Counted from the first letter of the stretch, positions 38,041 to 49,953 are shown. The stretch is DNA of 64,000 nucleotides from Coriaria nepalensis (GCA_027186245.1 CP114486.1:5237501-5301500), one strand, 5' to 3'. Program-made: numbers and translations. The notes: generated from the letters alone by a model not told the origin.

Positions 38041-38228
38041 CAGGAAAAAAAAATATTATTCTTTGATTCATTGAACTTATAGAACGTACATGAACCAAAT
38101 AAAAGTCATAACAAAGTAGATAGAGATCAAATTATTAGCTTTGGGGGTGTAGATATACAAATTTCAAGCAGAAATATGGTCCCGACAAGGTTCAAACTCG
38201 CGACCAGCGCTCTAACCAACTAAGCTAT
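38041..38228 (-). mobile_element. tRNA-derived SINE split by a gypsy insertion
   Basis: On the minus strand TAGCTTAGTTGGTTAGAGCG is a pol III A box and GAGTTTGAACC a B box, at tRNA-like spacing; a T-rich tail follows near 38051-38041. The missing 5' end (GGTCTCATA) is on the other side of the gypsy element at 41267-41277. Joining the flanks across one TATG copy restores a continuous A box. Confidence 0.65.
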
Positions 38229-38683
38229 GTGTCACGGACTACCTTACTTGATAGAAAAGGTGAAAGAGGCTTCATGGAAGAGTTTAGAAACTTCTAGACT
38301 TTTCTAGGATTCTCTAGGGTTTTCTATACACTTGTAGAATTCTCTAGAACCTTGTATATTCTTCTAGTCTCTTATAAAATAGTAGATATTTATATGAAAG
38401 TCTCTATAAGGTAGATCGTAGCCGTTAGATCTAGTTGATAATGACCATCCATTTCAAGGTGGGGGTCTATATAAAGAGGAGCTCTCCTTATTTGTAAATC
38501 ATCCTCCAAATACTAGCATTCTAGCAATACAAAGAGTTCTTTATTCTCTCTAGCTTGAGTGTTCTTCTAAGTCTTCAAGCAAACCTATTGGTAAGGTTCG
38601 GTTAGGCTGACTTGGTTACTCGGAGGAGTGTCAAGTGCCGCACGGAGCGTCTAAGTTCGGGGTGAAACTTTACGCACGTGACA
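38229..38683 (+). repeat. 5' LTR of the chromovirus
   Basis: 455 bp, TGTCACGGACTACC to GCACGTGACA. Repeated pairs of CTAGARNYTTYTAG motifs and a TATATAAAGAGGAG promoter-like stretch (about 38468) lie inside. It is very similar to 40813-41266. Confidence 0.9.
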
Positions 38684-39057
38684 GTTGGTATCAGAGCTAA
38701 GGTCATACGTGAGGGTGCGAAGTGGTTCAATTCTTGCCAAAGCTTTGTGTGGGTGAAGATCTTGTGGAAGAAATGGTTAGTGGTGGTTCCAACATTGTCG
38801 ATCCAATTGAAGGAGAGACAAGGTGAGAGAATGTTAAGGGTTGAGGAAAGTAGAAGCAATGAGAGCCATCTCGAGACATGCTTGCATCATTGGAGAACTG
38901 TGTTCTCAAGTCAGAGAATATTGTGGTGAGGCAAGGCAATGCAATGGAGAAGACGGTGGAATAGGTAACGGATTTGGCGATAGCTAACCAAAGAAGTGGA
39001 CTTTAAAAGGGAGTCTAAGCATTATTAGATAGGATTGTCGCCACAATCCAAGAGGAG

Positions 39058-39510
39058 ATGAGGGATCTCCAAGCCAACATGGATGCTTCTCTAGCGGAAG
39101 TGCACGAGAGGATGGAGATCATCGAGACGGATGTGTCACTGTGTAAATACAAGGTGTCTAGGGACATAATCGATGCTCTTCTTGCTCCAAAGGTGGATAT
39201 GCCTCGACCCAAGACCTATGCCGGAGCTAGGAAGGGAAAGGAAGTAGAGAGGCCTTTAGAGAGAAAATTGAGCGACGACATTGAGCGAGGACTCTTTGAG
39301 ATGACAGGGTGGGACGAGTTCAAAGAGGCCTTCATAGCACACTTTTGCCTAAGGAATCTCGAAGACGAAGCACGAGGTAAACTTCATCACCTCACTCATA
39401 AGTCTAGTATTTCTGATTATGTGAATGAGTTTTCAGAAATATTGCTGGAGATCCCGAACTTCCCAGAAAAGGAAACCAAATTTGTCTTCATAGAAGGGTT
39501 ACAGTCTTGA
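39058..39510 (+). pseudogene. chromovirus gag
   Basis: A 150-codon open segment with WDEFKEAFIAHFCLRNLEDE and SDYVNEFSEILLEIPNFPEK, the retrotransposon gag domain. It ends at a TGA after FIEGLQS where the gag reading would continue. The N-terminal part has a coiled-coil-like stretch. Confidence 0.8.
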
Positions 39511-39639
39511 GCCAAGCAAGAGTTGAAGAGAAGAAACATTCAAACTCTCAAAGACGCAATCGAAGAGGTGGAAAGCTTGACTGAGTATAGGCGAGAGGAT
39601 AAGCCCAAAAGTAGTCACTGGAGTGACAAAGGCAACTCA

Positions 39640-40100
39640 AGGCTCTAGTGGATTCAGGAGCAACCGATAATTTTATCAAGGCCGATGCTGCGAAAAAACT
39701 TAGTCGCAAGTTAGCCAAGTCGACTAGCTTCATCAAGGCAGTCAACTCGAAGGCATTGCCAATCACGGGGATAGCCGATACAAAGACCAAGGTGGGATAA
39801 TGGTCAAGAGTCATAAAGTTCATAACCATTTCGATGGATGACTACGACGTGGTGCTTGGGCTAGATTGGCAAGATCAGGTAAAGGCTTGTCTTATGCCTT
39901 ATGCTAATTCAATTATGATTATGGATGCTGGTTCTCCTTGCACGATCTCAGTCTCGAGAGCGACACAGCTGGGGACCAAAGTGTTGTCTGCTATGCAGCT
40001 ATACAAGGGATTAAAGCGGAAGGAAGAGACCTACCTTGTAGCTTTAAAGGTGGATGAGGGCGAGCCATCTAAGGAAAGAGAGATTCCGAAAGAAGTGTAA
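39640..40100 (+). pseudogene. chromovirus protease and start of RT region
   Basis: LVDSGATDNFI near 39650 is the retropepsin active site (D-S-G-A-T). After a stop, 39834-40100 continues with DDYDVVLGLDW, then the linker KVDEGEPSKEREIPKEV that precedes RT in chromoviruses. The catalytic RT blocks never follow. Confidence 0.8.
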
Positions 40101-40194
40101 GGAGTACTTACGGATTTCCTAGATGTTAATGCCACTGGAACTTCCAAAGAAGCTTCTACTTAGGAGGGAGGTGGATCACAAGTGGGAGTTGTGG

Positions 40195-40800
40195 AAGGAG
40201 CAAAGCCACCAACCATGACACATTATCACATGGCGCAACCTGAGTTAGAAGAGATAGACATGGCTCGTGCCCACTTGAGGAAGGCATCAAAGAAGATGAA
40301 GAAGTGGGCCAATCTTAAGCAAAAGGCAATGGAATTCTAAGAAGGAGATTGTGTCATGGTGAAGCTCTTACCTTAGCAATTCAAGTCGTTGAGTGCGGTG
40401 TATAAAGGTTTGATCCGGCGGTATGAGGGGTCATTCAAGATATTCAACGAGTTGGCAAGGTCTCCTACAAGTTAGAGTTACCTTCGAAGTTGCGGATTCA
40501 TTTGGTGTTTCATTTTAGTCTCTTGAAGCCTTATCATGAAGACAAAGATGAACCTAGTCGAGGGGTGTCTAAGCGGACACCAACAGTGGAGGTTACTTCT
40601 TATGACAAAGAAGTTGAAAAAATCCTCGCAGATAGAATCATGAGGAAGCGAGGCGTGCCGAGCTACAAGGAATACATCATCTAATGGAAGGGAGTCCGGG
40701 AGAATAAGGCTAGTTGGGAGCACAAAGACTTGTTGTGGCAGTTCAAAGACCGCATTAAGCGATTCGAGCTTGAACAGACGACGGGGGCGTCGCTCGAATA
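40195..40800 (+). pseudogene. Fused RT-leader / integrase C-terminus and chromodomain
   Basis: GAKPPTMTHYHMAQPELEE looks like the N-terminal RT leader and runs directly into IDMARAHLRKASKKMKKWA, which belongs near the integrase C-terminus. FKSLSAVYKGLIRRYEG and HLVFHFSLLKPYHED follow, then a chromodomain (RGVPSYKEYII, WKG, ASWEHKDLLWQFKD). Several stops and a shift are present. The chromodomain in life targets integration to marked heterochromatin. Confidence 0.75.
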
Positions 40801-40812
40801 GGTGGGGGAATG

Positions 40813-41266
40813 TGTCACGGACTGCCATACTTGATAGAAAAGGTGGAGGAGGCTTCATGGAAGAGTCTAGAAACTTTTAGACTTCTTTAGGATTCTCTAA
40901 GGTTTCCTACATACTTGTGGAATTCTCTAGAACTTTGTATATTCTTCTAGTCTCTTGTAAAATAGTAGATATTTGTATGGAAGTCTCTAAAAGGTAAATC
41001 GTAGCCGTTAGATCGAGTTGATATTGACCATCTATTTCAAGGTGGGAGTTTATATAATGATGAGTTCTCCTCATTTGTAAATCATCATCCAAATACTAGC
41101 ATTCTAGCAATACAAAGAGTTCTTTATTTTATCTAGCCTGAGTGTTCTTTTAAGTCTTCAAGCAAACCTCTTGGCAAGGTTAGGTTAGGCTGACTTGGTT
41201 ACCTGAAGGAGTGTCAAGTGCCGTACAGAACATCTAAGTTCGGGATGAAACTTTACGTACATGACA
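40813..41266 (+). repeat. 3' LTR of the chromovirus
   Basis: Partner of 38229-38683 with roughly one change per 15-20 bases by eye. The outer end TGACA is followed by TATG, matching the bases before the 5' LTR. Confidence 0.9.
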
Positions 41267-41283
41267 TATGAGACCTTATTGGA

Positions 41284-42297
41284 AATGAACTTTACAAACG
41301 ATAAATACTTAAGACTTAATCAGCAATTTAGAGTATATTTGGTAATGGTTTCCAAAATTATTTGTTACATTTTAAAAAATGAAAAATATATTTCCCAATA
41401 TGACAGTCCCATTTGGTTGATGTTTTTGTGTTAGAAAAATGCAAAAACTGATTTTTGAACTTAACCAAAAAAATAGTTGAAAAACAGAAATATGGAAACC
41501 GATTTTTGTGGTTTTCTACATTTCAAAATACATTTTTCTATTTTTATATATACGATTGCACTGTAGCAAATATGTAATTTTTCCACTTTACTCTTCCATA
41601 ATAAACCCACCTAACTAAGCTGTCATTTTTCTCTTATTTGTGCCATTTCCGACTTCACTTCCCTCTTTATCTCTCCATTAATTTTCTCTCTATGTCCATC
41701 AACCCACGAGACCATCTCTAAACAGACGCTTGGAAATTGAACAGGTATTCTTCTATCTCTTACGAAGCTTTTTTTATTTTTCCTATTTGGTTACAAATTT
41801 CCAATGCCCCCTCACTCTCCCACTACGGAATTTCTCAGGCACATGCATATGTTCTCAGATCCGGGATGCCTTCGCGAACCACCGGCGCAACAAACCACGA
41901 ACCACAAACCACTAACCTTGATCTGGATTTGTGGTAAGAATCTTTTTCCCGATTTCAGTACAAAACACTCTCATCTTATAATTCTCTATTTCTGAACAAT
42001 CTGAACATTGCTTTGTCTAAAATTGGGCTCTGAAATGGATGTTCAAATTTTTGAAGAGAAATATGGGCTTGTAATGTTAATAGGAGGTATTAACATCTGG
42101 GTTGAAGTATTTTTAAAAATGGGTGGGGTTTTTGGTTTTTTTAAAGCAGTTGATCAGAAAAAAGGTTGTTCACACTACATAAGCGTTGTTAACACGTCTG
42201 AAAATGTTCTTGGGAAATTAATCAATATTACTAATGCCTTTGATAGTTGACACCTCTTACTGTAATCATAATTATATATATTCTTACACTATCGTAG
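41284..42297. other. Spacer upstream of the Myb/SANT-like remnant
   Basis: No supported gene. 41340-41560 carries paired T/A-rich motifs (CATTTTAAAAAATGAAAAATA against CATTTCAAAATACATTTTTC) that may be another old MITE. Open frames at 41730-42250 have no recognisable domain. Confidence 0.4.
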
Positions 42298-43957
42298 ATG
42301 TCAGGTACGGATTTCGTTGAGACAGCCGAGGAAAGGCTATGGAGTGTACTGTTGGAGGGTATTTTTGTTGATATAATAATGGATGAGATGTTGAAGAGGA
42401 ACATGGTCGATGGAGTGTTCACAAACCTACTTGGACTAGAATGCGTGACACCTTCAACCTTCGGTCAGCCTATTAGTTCACTATTAAACATCTGAAGCAG
42501 AAGGTGCAATGCTTTAAATAAAGGCCAAATGCGTAAATAACCCTCTTGGTTGGGAAGACGAGGCTAACAATATTAGCCTCACAGAAGAGCAATGGACAAC
42601 AGTTATTAAGGTAACAATTATCTTACTCGGAATGAATAAACTGTATTTTGGTTTGTTAGTGAAACATATAAAACTATAATTAAATGATGTGAATAATCTA
42701 ACATATAAAATTGTAATTAAAATGATGTGAATAATCTGTGATAAGACTGTGATAAAAAAAAAAGATTACCTTAAATTGTGATTAAACTTTGTTTTGGTTT
42801 TGTTTTGGTATGCTAACATGTGTTTTAGTTTGTTAGGTAAAACTATGATTAGCTTAAACTGTGATTAAATAATTTGAAGATCGAAATTATTTTGTTTAAT
42901 GACAAATGATACAATTGACGATCTTTGATACCTATGGAAGTAGCTAGAGTTTCTATTCCCCCATGAATTAATTTTTGTTCAACTTTAGAATTGATTTGAT
43001 TTATGGTTATTGATTATCAAGTTGTTGTTTATGTCTCATAGGATACCATGATAGAAAATTGATTTTATGATGTCTATTGAATATCATGATAAATCATGAT
43101 TTTATCACCCAAATCCTAAGCTTAATATCAAAATAAGGATTTTTTTTGTACTCATTAACTATTCTTTCTAACTTTCAAGTCTATTATCATAACTTCACAT
43201 AGAGATTCATGCTTCCATCCACTAGTTCATACAAGTTTGTAATTATATTTATGCAATTTTGTAATCATATAGAAGATCCAACTTAGCTCTTGAAATCATA
43301 AGGAAAACCCTTTGTTACCATATGTGACTACATTCCCTCATCTTCTAATTTGATCCCAAGCTTGTGTTTGATTATATGCATTTGTCTCTAATTCATGAAG
43401 CATGATAAGAACACAAAAATTCATACAGTACTATACTTGATCTATTCAATACCCATGAATAATAGGCTTGCTTTATTTATTCCCTTGTAAAATTGGCTCA
43501 TGTTTCTTAAAAGAGTGTCTTATATGGATTCAATAATTTATTGAATTTGAACTACTAATATTACTCTAAAGCTGCTTGATATCTTTATTATTATTATTAA
43601 CATACTTGTTATCTTTTGTGATTAACCTACTTCTTAAAAGAGTGATTAACTTGCATGTTCTCTTTCTTTTCTTTTCTTTTTTTTTTTTGGCAGAAAAATA
43701 AGGCCTATAAGCAATTTTGGAAGAATGATTGTGACAACTTCGAGAAGTTAGGACATTGTTTAACAAGCTAGCCAAATCCGAGATCAAATGTGCAAGACAA
43801 TTGCAGTGAAGAATAGAGAAATCGCTGAACTAAGAGCAACACAAAAAATCATATATGTTATTATTATATTGTCATCGGTTGTCATTGTTGTGTTTGTTTG
43901 CATTCTTTTTGGTGCTCGTAATAAGTCAGTTCAGAATAAAATGTATACTAGACGTTG
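42298..43957 (+). pseudogene. Myb/SANT-like DNA-binding domain gene, decayed
   Basis: Exon-like pieces of the plant Myb/SANT-like family (often tied to PIF/Harbinger transposons): EERLWSVLLEGIFVDIIMDE and KRNMVDGVFT (42298-42420), after a frame change WTRMRDTFNLR and KHLKQKVQCFK, then NNPLGWEDEANNISLTEEQW ending at a donor-like AAG|GTAACA near 42607. About 1.08 kb later (after a T-rich AG acceptor near 43692) AYKQFWKNDCDNFEKLGH gives the next conserved block. Two stops and at least two shifts break the reading. The last ~50 codons of one frame (to TGA at 43957) encode a strongly hydrophobic segment, IIYVIIILSSVVIVVFVCIL. Confidence 0.65.
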
Positions 43958-44359
43958 AATGTTATTAGTTGGTGTTAACTATTTTGGACATATAGTCTTG
44001 TATCATATGTTAACAGTAGGTATTGAAAGTTTGGTCTATGAATGTTAATAGTTTGGTCTATACTTTTCTGTATGAATCGTCTTTGAATGTTAACAGTAAG
44101 TATCGACAATGATTATATAGCATGGTGAAATGGTGTTTTAAAACCTCGTTGCTCTCAGTCTGAAGACCTAAAATGTTGTCAAATAACATGCAAATCCTGC
44201 AAGGAAAATATTTTTTTCAACCTTTAAATTATCTATGCACACAACAAAAACATACAAAAACATAAGGTATAATAGTCTTTACACTGTAATAACTCCATGG
44301 ACAGTAGAGAAATCCCAAAACCCAAGTCAACATCACCAAAACTTATAAAGCACATCATT

Positions 44360-45000
44360 GTGCTAATTCCTTTCATTAGCAACAAATATCCCAAGCTTCA
44401 CACATCTAATCATGGACGAATAAAAAAATGCCGTACCAGTAGAAACATCCTGTACCATTCCTTTTACCAACGGAAGTTCTGCATGAAGACCATCAAATGA
44501 TGCTAGAAAGTGACACTCCATCGACACTTGCTGCTCCTGTATATTGGTCGATGCTTGTTCAATCTTCAATATGGGTTATCACTTGATGGTGTTCCTTGTT
44601 CTCCAATAGATGACCAATTTTTGCGCTCCAAACCAAAACTGGTTTTACAAAACCCAACCTCGTTAACCAAAGCCTGCCTAGTGGTGTCCAAATGACTCAT
44701 TTTCACATCAACATCGGACAACAGTGGCACCTTCTTCTTCTTGAACAGGAAGGTCAGAAAATTTCCATATGGTAGTGGACCATCTTTTCCAAAAGCCACT
44801 TTCTGCATATGGCCCATCATGAACCGTGACATAAAGAGGTCCCTCATATGCAGTGCATGCCACAAGATTTTAATTGGGCCTCATCAAAAAAACCAAAAAA
44901 CTCCATCTTGAGACATAATTAACCATTCCATACTAGTTCTCATAGTACGATCTTCATCAAATAAACCATCCCTCATAGCCAAGTATTGAGTAACCAGATG
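44360..45000 (-). pseudogene. Plant transposon-protein domain fragment
   Basis: Minus-strand reading MRDLFMSRFMMGHMQKVA followed by LPYGNFLTFLFKKKKVPL matches the 'putative plant transposon protein' domain seen in plant TE-derived proteins. A second part (LHAELPLVKGMVQDV) lies at 44569-44363. It directly abuts the RNase H end of the copia element at about 45000, where that element's 3' end and LTR should be. Confidence 0.5.
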
Positions 45001-45009
45001 ACTCGAGAA

Positions 45010-45243
45010 GTAACAAGTCCAACAGTGATTGAACTTGCTAACTGTAATGATTTTAGTTCTCATATTTGCTAAATTTTCTTCAATAGGAACTTTAGAAACT
45101 TTCACATAATCAGCGGTAATAAGATGTCTTACAAAATAGTATTTCACATTCACGTATTTTGTCTGTTCATGATGAATTGGGTTCTTACTTAGATGTATTG
45201 CATTTTGACTATCCGAATAGATAGTGCAACACTCCTTAAGCAT
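45010..45243 (-). pseudogene. copia RNase H
   Basis: TIYSDSQNAIHLSKNPIHHE then ADYVKVSKVPIEENLANM, the C-terminal RNase H region of copia elements with the conserved SDSQNA active-site context. The frame stays open to 44884, but after about 45010 the sequence no longer resembles copia. Confidence 0.85.
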
Positions 45244-45680
45244 ACCAATTTTGTTAAAAATCCATTATAACTAGAATGCCTCTTTGAAAGCATCATTTAA
45301 GGCTATATATTCAATCTCGGTAGATGATAAGGCAACTAAAGGTTGTAATTGGAATTTACAGCTTATATAGTTTCCTCCAAGTAGGAACTGATAAACTATT
45401 ACAATCACGTACAAAAATTGAATCCACAAAACCAACTAGAAAAATCATTAGACCACTTCTTAAAGTTTAAACCAACAAAAGCAGTACAGTTTAGATATCT
45501 GAGCAGCTACTTCAAAGATGCCCATTGATCTTACCCAGAATTAGACATAAACCAACTCAGCAAAGAAATAGCAAATGATACATTTAGGCATGTACTTATC
45601 ATTGAATACATCACATAACCAATGGCATTTGAGTAAAATATATTCTTCATTTTCAACAAATTAGATTTATTTTCAGGAGA

Positions 45681-46274
45681 TTATTGCTTACTCAATTTAA
45701 AGTGACTAGCTAGAGGAAGACTTATAAACTTACTATTTTTCATTCCAAACCTAGATGCTACTTTATTCAAATAAAAGGTTTGATGCAATTTCATTAAATT
45801 TTTAGATCTATCTCTAAGAATTTCCATTCCCAATATTTTCTTTGCTTCTCCTAATTCTTTCATGTCAAACTCTAAACCTAGTTTTCTTTTTAAGTTCTTA
45901 ATCTTAGTTATAGAATTGCTTAATAGTAACATATCATCATCAACATATAATAAAAGATAAACAAGCTCAGAATCAAGCAAAGAAAAATAAAAACAGGTAT
46001 CATACTTACTCTTAATAAAACCTATTTTTGTCACATAAGCATCAAACCTTTTGTACCTTTGTCTAGGTGACTGTCTTAAATCATAAAGTGATTTATTAAG
46101 TAAATATACATAATCATGATATTTATTATCCATAAATCCTATTGGTTGACTCATATAAATGGTCTTTTCTAGCTCTCCATGTAGAAAAGTAGCTTTTATA
46201 TCTAATTGTTCAAGCTCAAGATTAAAATAAGCAGCAATAGATAACATCATTCTTATGGTTTTGAATTTTACCAA
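45681..46274 (-). pseudogene. copia reverse transcriptase core
   Basis: A 197-codon open segment: LEQLDIKATFLHGELEKTIY, QPIGF, LYDLRQSPRQRYKRFD and LLLYVDDDMLL with the catalytic YVDD intact (the following I/M position reads D). It ends in KELGEAKKILGMEILRDR and a thumb region. It is the best preserved RT in the window, but stops on both sides break the polyprotein. Confidence 0.9.
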
Positions 46275-47008
46275 TGAAGATAAAATTTCCTAATAATAAA
46301 TTCCCTCTCTTTGGGTAAAACCCTTTGCCACTAACTTAGCCTTAAATCTAACAAGTTCACTATATATCCATTTACAATCAATCAACTTACAGTTTGGAGG
46401 CCTTAGAACCAAAGTCCATGTATTATTTACCCACAGAGATTTCATCTCTTCTTACATAGCTAAACTTCCCCTTGTTGTATCTTTAGAGCTAAGTGTTGTT
46501 TTATAATCAGTAGGCTCAACACCCTGCACATCTAAGCAAGCAATCAAAACAGTATATATTAAATCAGTCTAGGAATACTTGGGTTACATATAACTTGTCT
46601 TTTACCTCTGTCTCTAATTAACTGATAATCATATATATTATCATGATTCAAAGGTTCTAAGACTTGATTCTCATCAGATTCTCCTCCTTGATCCTTAATT
46701 GTGTCTTGCACATTTTCATAGGTATCAAGTGGATTGAGGGGGTTGTTCTCCTATTGCTGTCCAAATGAACTTGCAACGGTTGCATGCTCAACCTCAATTT
46801 GAGTATCTTCATTTGCATTTTGTGTTGTGGAAACATCACTGGATGTATATGTAGAAATGTTAGTAATTTTACAATAAAAAATCACATTCTTTAAATACTA
46901 CATCTTTACTTATTATTATTCAAACTCCCACTGCTTCTTTATCTCATAGAATATATCCCTTGGTTTCTTCTTCATATCCTAGAAATATACATTTATGAGA
47001 CATAGGGT

Positions 47009-48100
47009 TTAATTTTGCATATGACTTATGTGCATATGCAAGGTAACCAAATACTCTAAATGATTTAGGTTAGGTTTTCTATTATTCCATTTTTCAAGAG
47101 GACATATTAGATTTAACAGACTGGAAGGATTTCTATTCATAATGGAGGCTATAATTTTTAGAGCTTCTCCCCATAAAGTCTTTGGAAAACCAGAAGTAAA
47201 TAATAGGCATCTCACTTTTTCTAGAAATACCCTATTCATTCTCTCAGCTACCCCATTTTGTTATAAAGTTTTTATGACTATCCTATGTCTAAGTATCCCT
47301 TGATCATTGCATATGTTATCAAATACAGTATTACAAAATTCTAGGCCATTATCAATCCTAAGAGTCTTAACCTTTCTATCTATTTGATTTTTTACCAGAT
47401 TTTTCCATGTCCTAAACTTTTCTATGGTTTCATTCTTAAACTTAAATAGATATACCCATACCATTCTAGAAAAATCATCAACAATTGATAAGAAGAATAT
47501 GTCCTCACCATGTGTGGCTACCTTTTCAGGTCCTCATAAATCAGAATGGACATATTCTAAACAGATTTTAGACAGATACATATCCTTAGAAAAACTTAGT
47601 CTATATTGCTTACCTAAAATGCAAGTTTCATAGAGTGACAGAGATGAAATAGAAACACTATCAAGCAATCCTTGTTTACATAAGGTAGTTATACCTTTCT
47701 CACTCATATGGCTTAATCTCAAGTGCCAAGTATCTGTCTTAACAGTGTTGGCAGATATCAAGGCAATATTTATATTAGAGTGAAAATAAAAACCATACAG
47801 AACATACAATCCATTTTTCTTAATGCCTTTTAGAACATATTTCATACTCTTATAGATAGTCATACATCTGTTTTCAACAATATATGAGCATCCAAAATCA
47901 TCTAGTGTACCAAGTGATATCATATTTCTTTTAAAATCACCAATATATCTAACATTTGTCAATAGTATTAATTTACCATCACGCAATTTCACATAAATAT
48001 CTCCAATCCCACAAATTTTACAAATATGATTATCACCCATAAACACAGTACCAGATTCAGTATCAACAAAATTTTGAAACCAATCTCTATTTGGGCACAT
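47009..48100 (-). pseudogene. copia GAG-pre-integrase and integrase
   Basis: 48100-47534 contains DTWHLRLSHMSEKGITTLCK and CILGKQYRLSFSKDM (HHCC zinc-binding block). 47464-47261 gives TLRIDNGLEFCNTVFDNICN (integrase core Asp in the DNG position). 47239-47009 gives PKTLWGEALKIIASIMNRNP. Frame changes between the pieces. Confidence 0.85.
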
Positions 48101-48678
48101 ATGAAAAGTATATTCTGCATCTAAGATCCACTCATTTACAGTAATATATTTTGAGACATTCAGAACTTCACAATTTATATTGGTTCCATCTATTACTAGA
48201 TTTCCTTCTAAATTAGGTTGATTCTATTTTTTAGCATTAAAAGCATAGCAGTGTTTTATAAGGTGACCCGGTTAATTATAGTTGTATCATTTCCTAGATT
48301 CATCTTTATTCTTTTTCTTACCAGAATATTTTTCTTTTCAAATTTCTTATTTGAACTATTTGCATTATTCTTCTTATATGTTTTACTTTTCATAAACAGA
48401 TTACTATTGGTTCTTTTTAAAGTATTCAATTCTAATTCCCTAGCCTTAAGTCTTGCTATGATTAACTCAAAACTAGGTATAGTATCATAATATTTAAGGA
48501 AATTTTCAACTACAACATATTCATCTCCTAAGCAATAAGATCATAGCTTGAGATGTGTCATCTATAGCTTAGTCTATACTCTTAAGAGCTGACACAAGTT
48601 TTAAGAATTCATCTATATTATCATCAAGATATTTAGAATTATCCATTTTCCAAGAGAACAAAGAACATTTTATAAAAG

Positions 48679-48972
48679 CTAAATCAAGAGCAGTTCTAAC
48701 ATAATAAGTAGATATAAGCTTACCCCAGAGAGAGAAAGAGCAATCTTCTCTCTATCTACCTTTCTTAGAACCTTTTCTAAGAGATTTAGGATTAACAAAT
48801 TATAGGCGTCCTCATCTATATCTGCTTTTTTAGCCAACAACCATTTATTAGGGTCTTTTTCAAATGTTATTAGAACTTTATTGTGTGAGAGTAAAGCTCT
48901 CATTTTCTTCTGCCATATTCTAAAATCAATTTTTCCATCAAATATGGGAATATCAAAGCACGTTGTAGTCAT
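48679..48972 (-). pseudogene. copia gag N-terminus
   Basis: MTTTCFDIPIFDGKIDFRIW and QKKMRALLSHNKVL open the gag as in Tnt1-like elements. The ATG at 48972 follows the primer-binding site by about 400 bases. Confidence 0.8.
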
Positions 48973-49390
48973 CTCTCTCTCGGATTAGTGTATTAACCAA
49001 AAACAATTTGAGCAATACACAATCACCACATAATCAAACTTAAAAGAAATAGTTTGATAATTAAGGTAGTCTATAACTAATATGCCAAGAAAAATATAGT
49101 AAATTTATTTGAAGAAATTTAAAAAAAAAATTGATTAATTTTAATTTGACAGTTTAATGCTCAATTCTATAGAACACAATCTTTTATAACATACAAGTAT
49201 GATTTAACTGAACTCACATGGATCAAGTAAACTTAGTTTCAAAACTTAATTTCAAGAAATATAGAAACTAAATTTCGAAACCCCAATATAGATCTGTTTT
49301 ATTCACAAGTTCAATCACACACAATATATTCACAAAAGATTCATAGAAGTCAAGATTAAAGACATTTAACACTAGTTCCGATACCACTGT

Positions 49391-49850
49391 TAAGAATTCC
49401 ACTAACTGTCTTAACTATTCTTTTATACAAACATTTTTTATACCAATTTATTTTTCAGATTCATTCATTATTATAAGATTCATGAACATCAATGCATTAA
49501 TCATAAATGCATAAAGATAAAAGAACACAGAGATTTTTACTGCCTACTCCATAAGCTCCAAAAAATGCTATGATAGAGTCTCATACACAACTTCTCAAAT
49601 TTACATGTATTTCAAAAAAACTACAGATCTTACAATCTTCTAAAAATATTTCAGAAAAATATTCAATGTTCAAAAAAAAAGATATCGTGCTCTTTTTTAT
49701 TTTGATTTCTTTTTGTTCACCTGTTGATATATTTTACGACCTTCTTGAAGAAAAAATAATAATAAATTTGAAGATTCTCAACTTATCACTCTTGCTATCA
49801 GATTCTGGCACTGGGTTTTTTATTATCTCCCTCCCGTAAGCTAGCTACAT
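49391..49850 (-). repeat. 5' LTR of the copia element (outer end uncertain)
   Basis: The inner end is set by the primer site at 49380-49391. The outer end is only bounded by the promoter of the next gene near 49869. No second copy was found in the window to confirm it. Confidence 0.5.
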
Positions 49851-49868
49851 TCATGTATTACTACTCTC

Positions 49869-49875
49869 TATAAAT
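49869..49875 (+). promoter_or_regulatory. TATA box of the SPEAR-like gene
   Basis: CTCTATAAATGAGG lies about 80 bases before the ATG at 49954. It is within about 20 bases of the likely outer end of the copia LTR, so that insertion now supplies or crowds the upstream promoter. Confidence 0.6.
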
Positions 49876-49953
49876 GAGGAGCGCTTAGAATATTTTTGCA
49901 CAACCTACGATTACGTTTGTACGTATAGCAAATCTTCAATTGGTAGTAGTATT

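Larger units (their letters stand above)
38229..41266 (+). mobile_element. Ty3/gypsy chromovirus, internally deleted
   Basis: A complete 3038-bp LTR element: LTRs 38229-38683 and 40813-41266 (both TGTCAC...TGACA), a primer-binding site TGGTATCAGAGC (38686-38697) complementary to initiator tRNA-Met, a purine tract GGTGGGGGAA just before the 3' LTR, and TATG direct repeats outside. Internally it keeps gag, protease, integrase C-terminus and a chromodomain, but RT, RNase H and the integrase core are missing. A few stops interrupt the frames. It could only have moved with help from a full-length relative. Confidence 0.88.
45005..49391 (-). mobile_element. Ty1/copia retrotransposon lacking its 3' LTR
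   Basis: Minus-strand copia polyprotein in correct order: gag 48972-48679, GAG-pre-integrase 48100-47534, integrase 47464-47009, RT 46274-45681, RNase H 45243-45010. At 49391 the plus strand begins TGTTAAGAATTCCAC. On the minus strand this LTR end is followed by GTGGTATCGGAAC, a slightly changed initiator-tRNA primer site. The 5' LTR therefore extends rightward from 49391, probably to about 49850. The 3' LTR is absent: RNase H runs into unrelated sequence. Confidence 0.8.

Noticed and set aside
38148..38228. A functional tRNA gene on the minus strand
   Set aside because: Only A and B boxes are present; the acceptor stem is missing and the sequence continues into a SINE body.
40478..40858. 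A 126-codon minus-strand open frame
   Set aside because: Antisense to the chromodomain region of the chromovirus.
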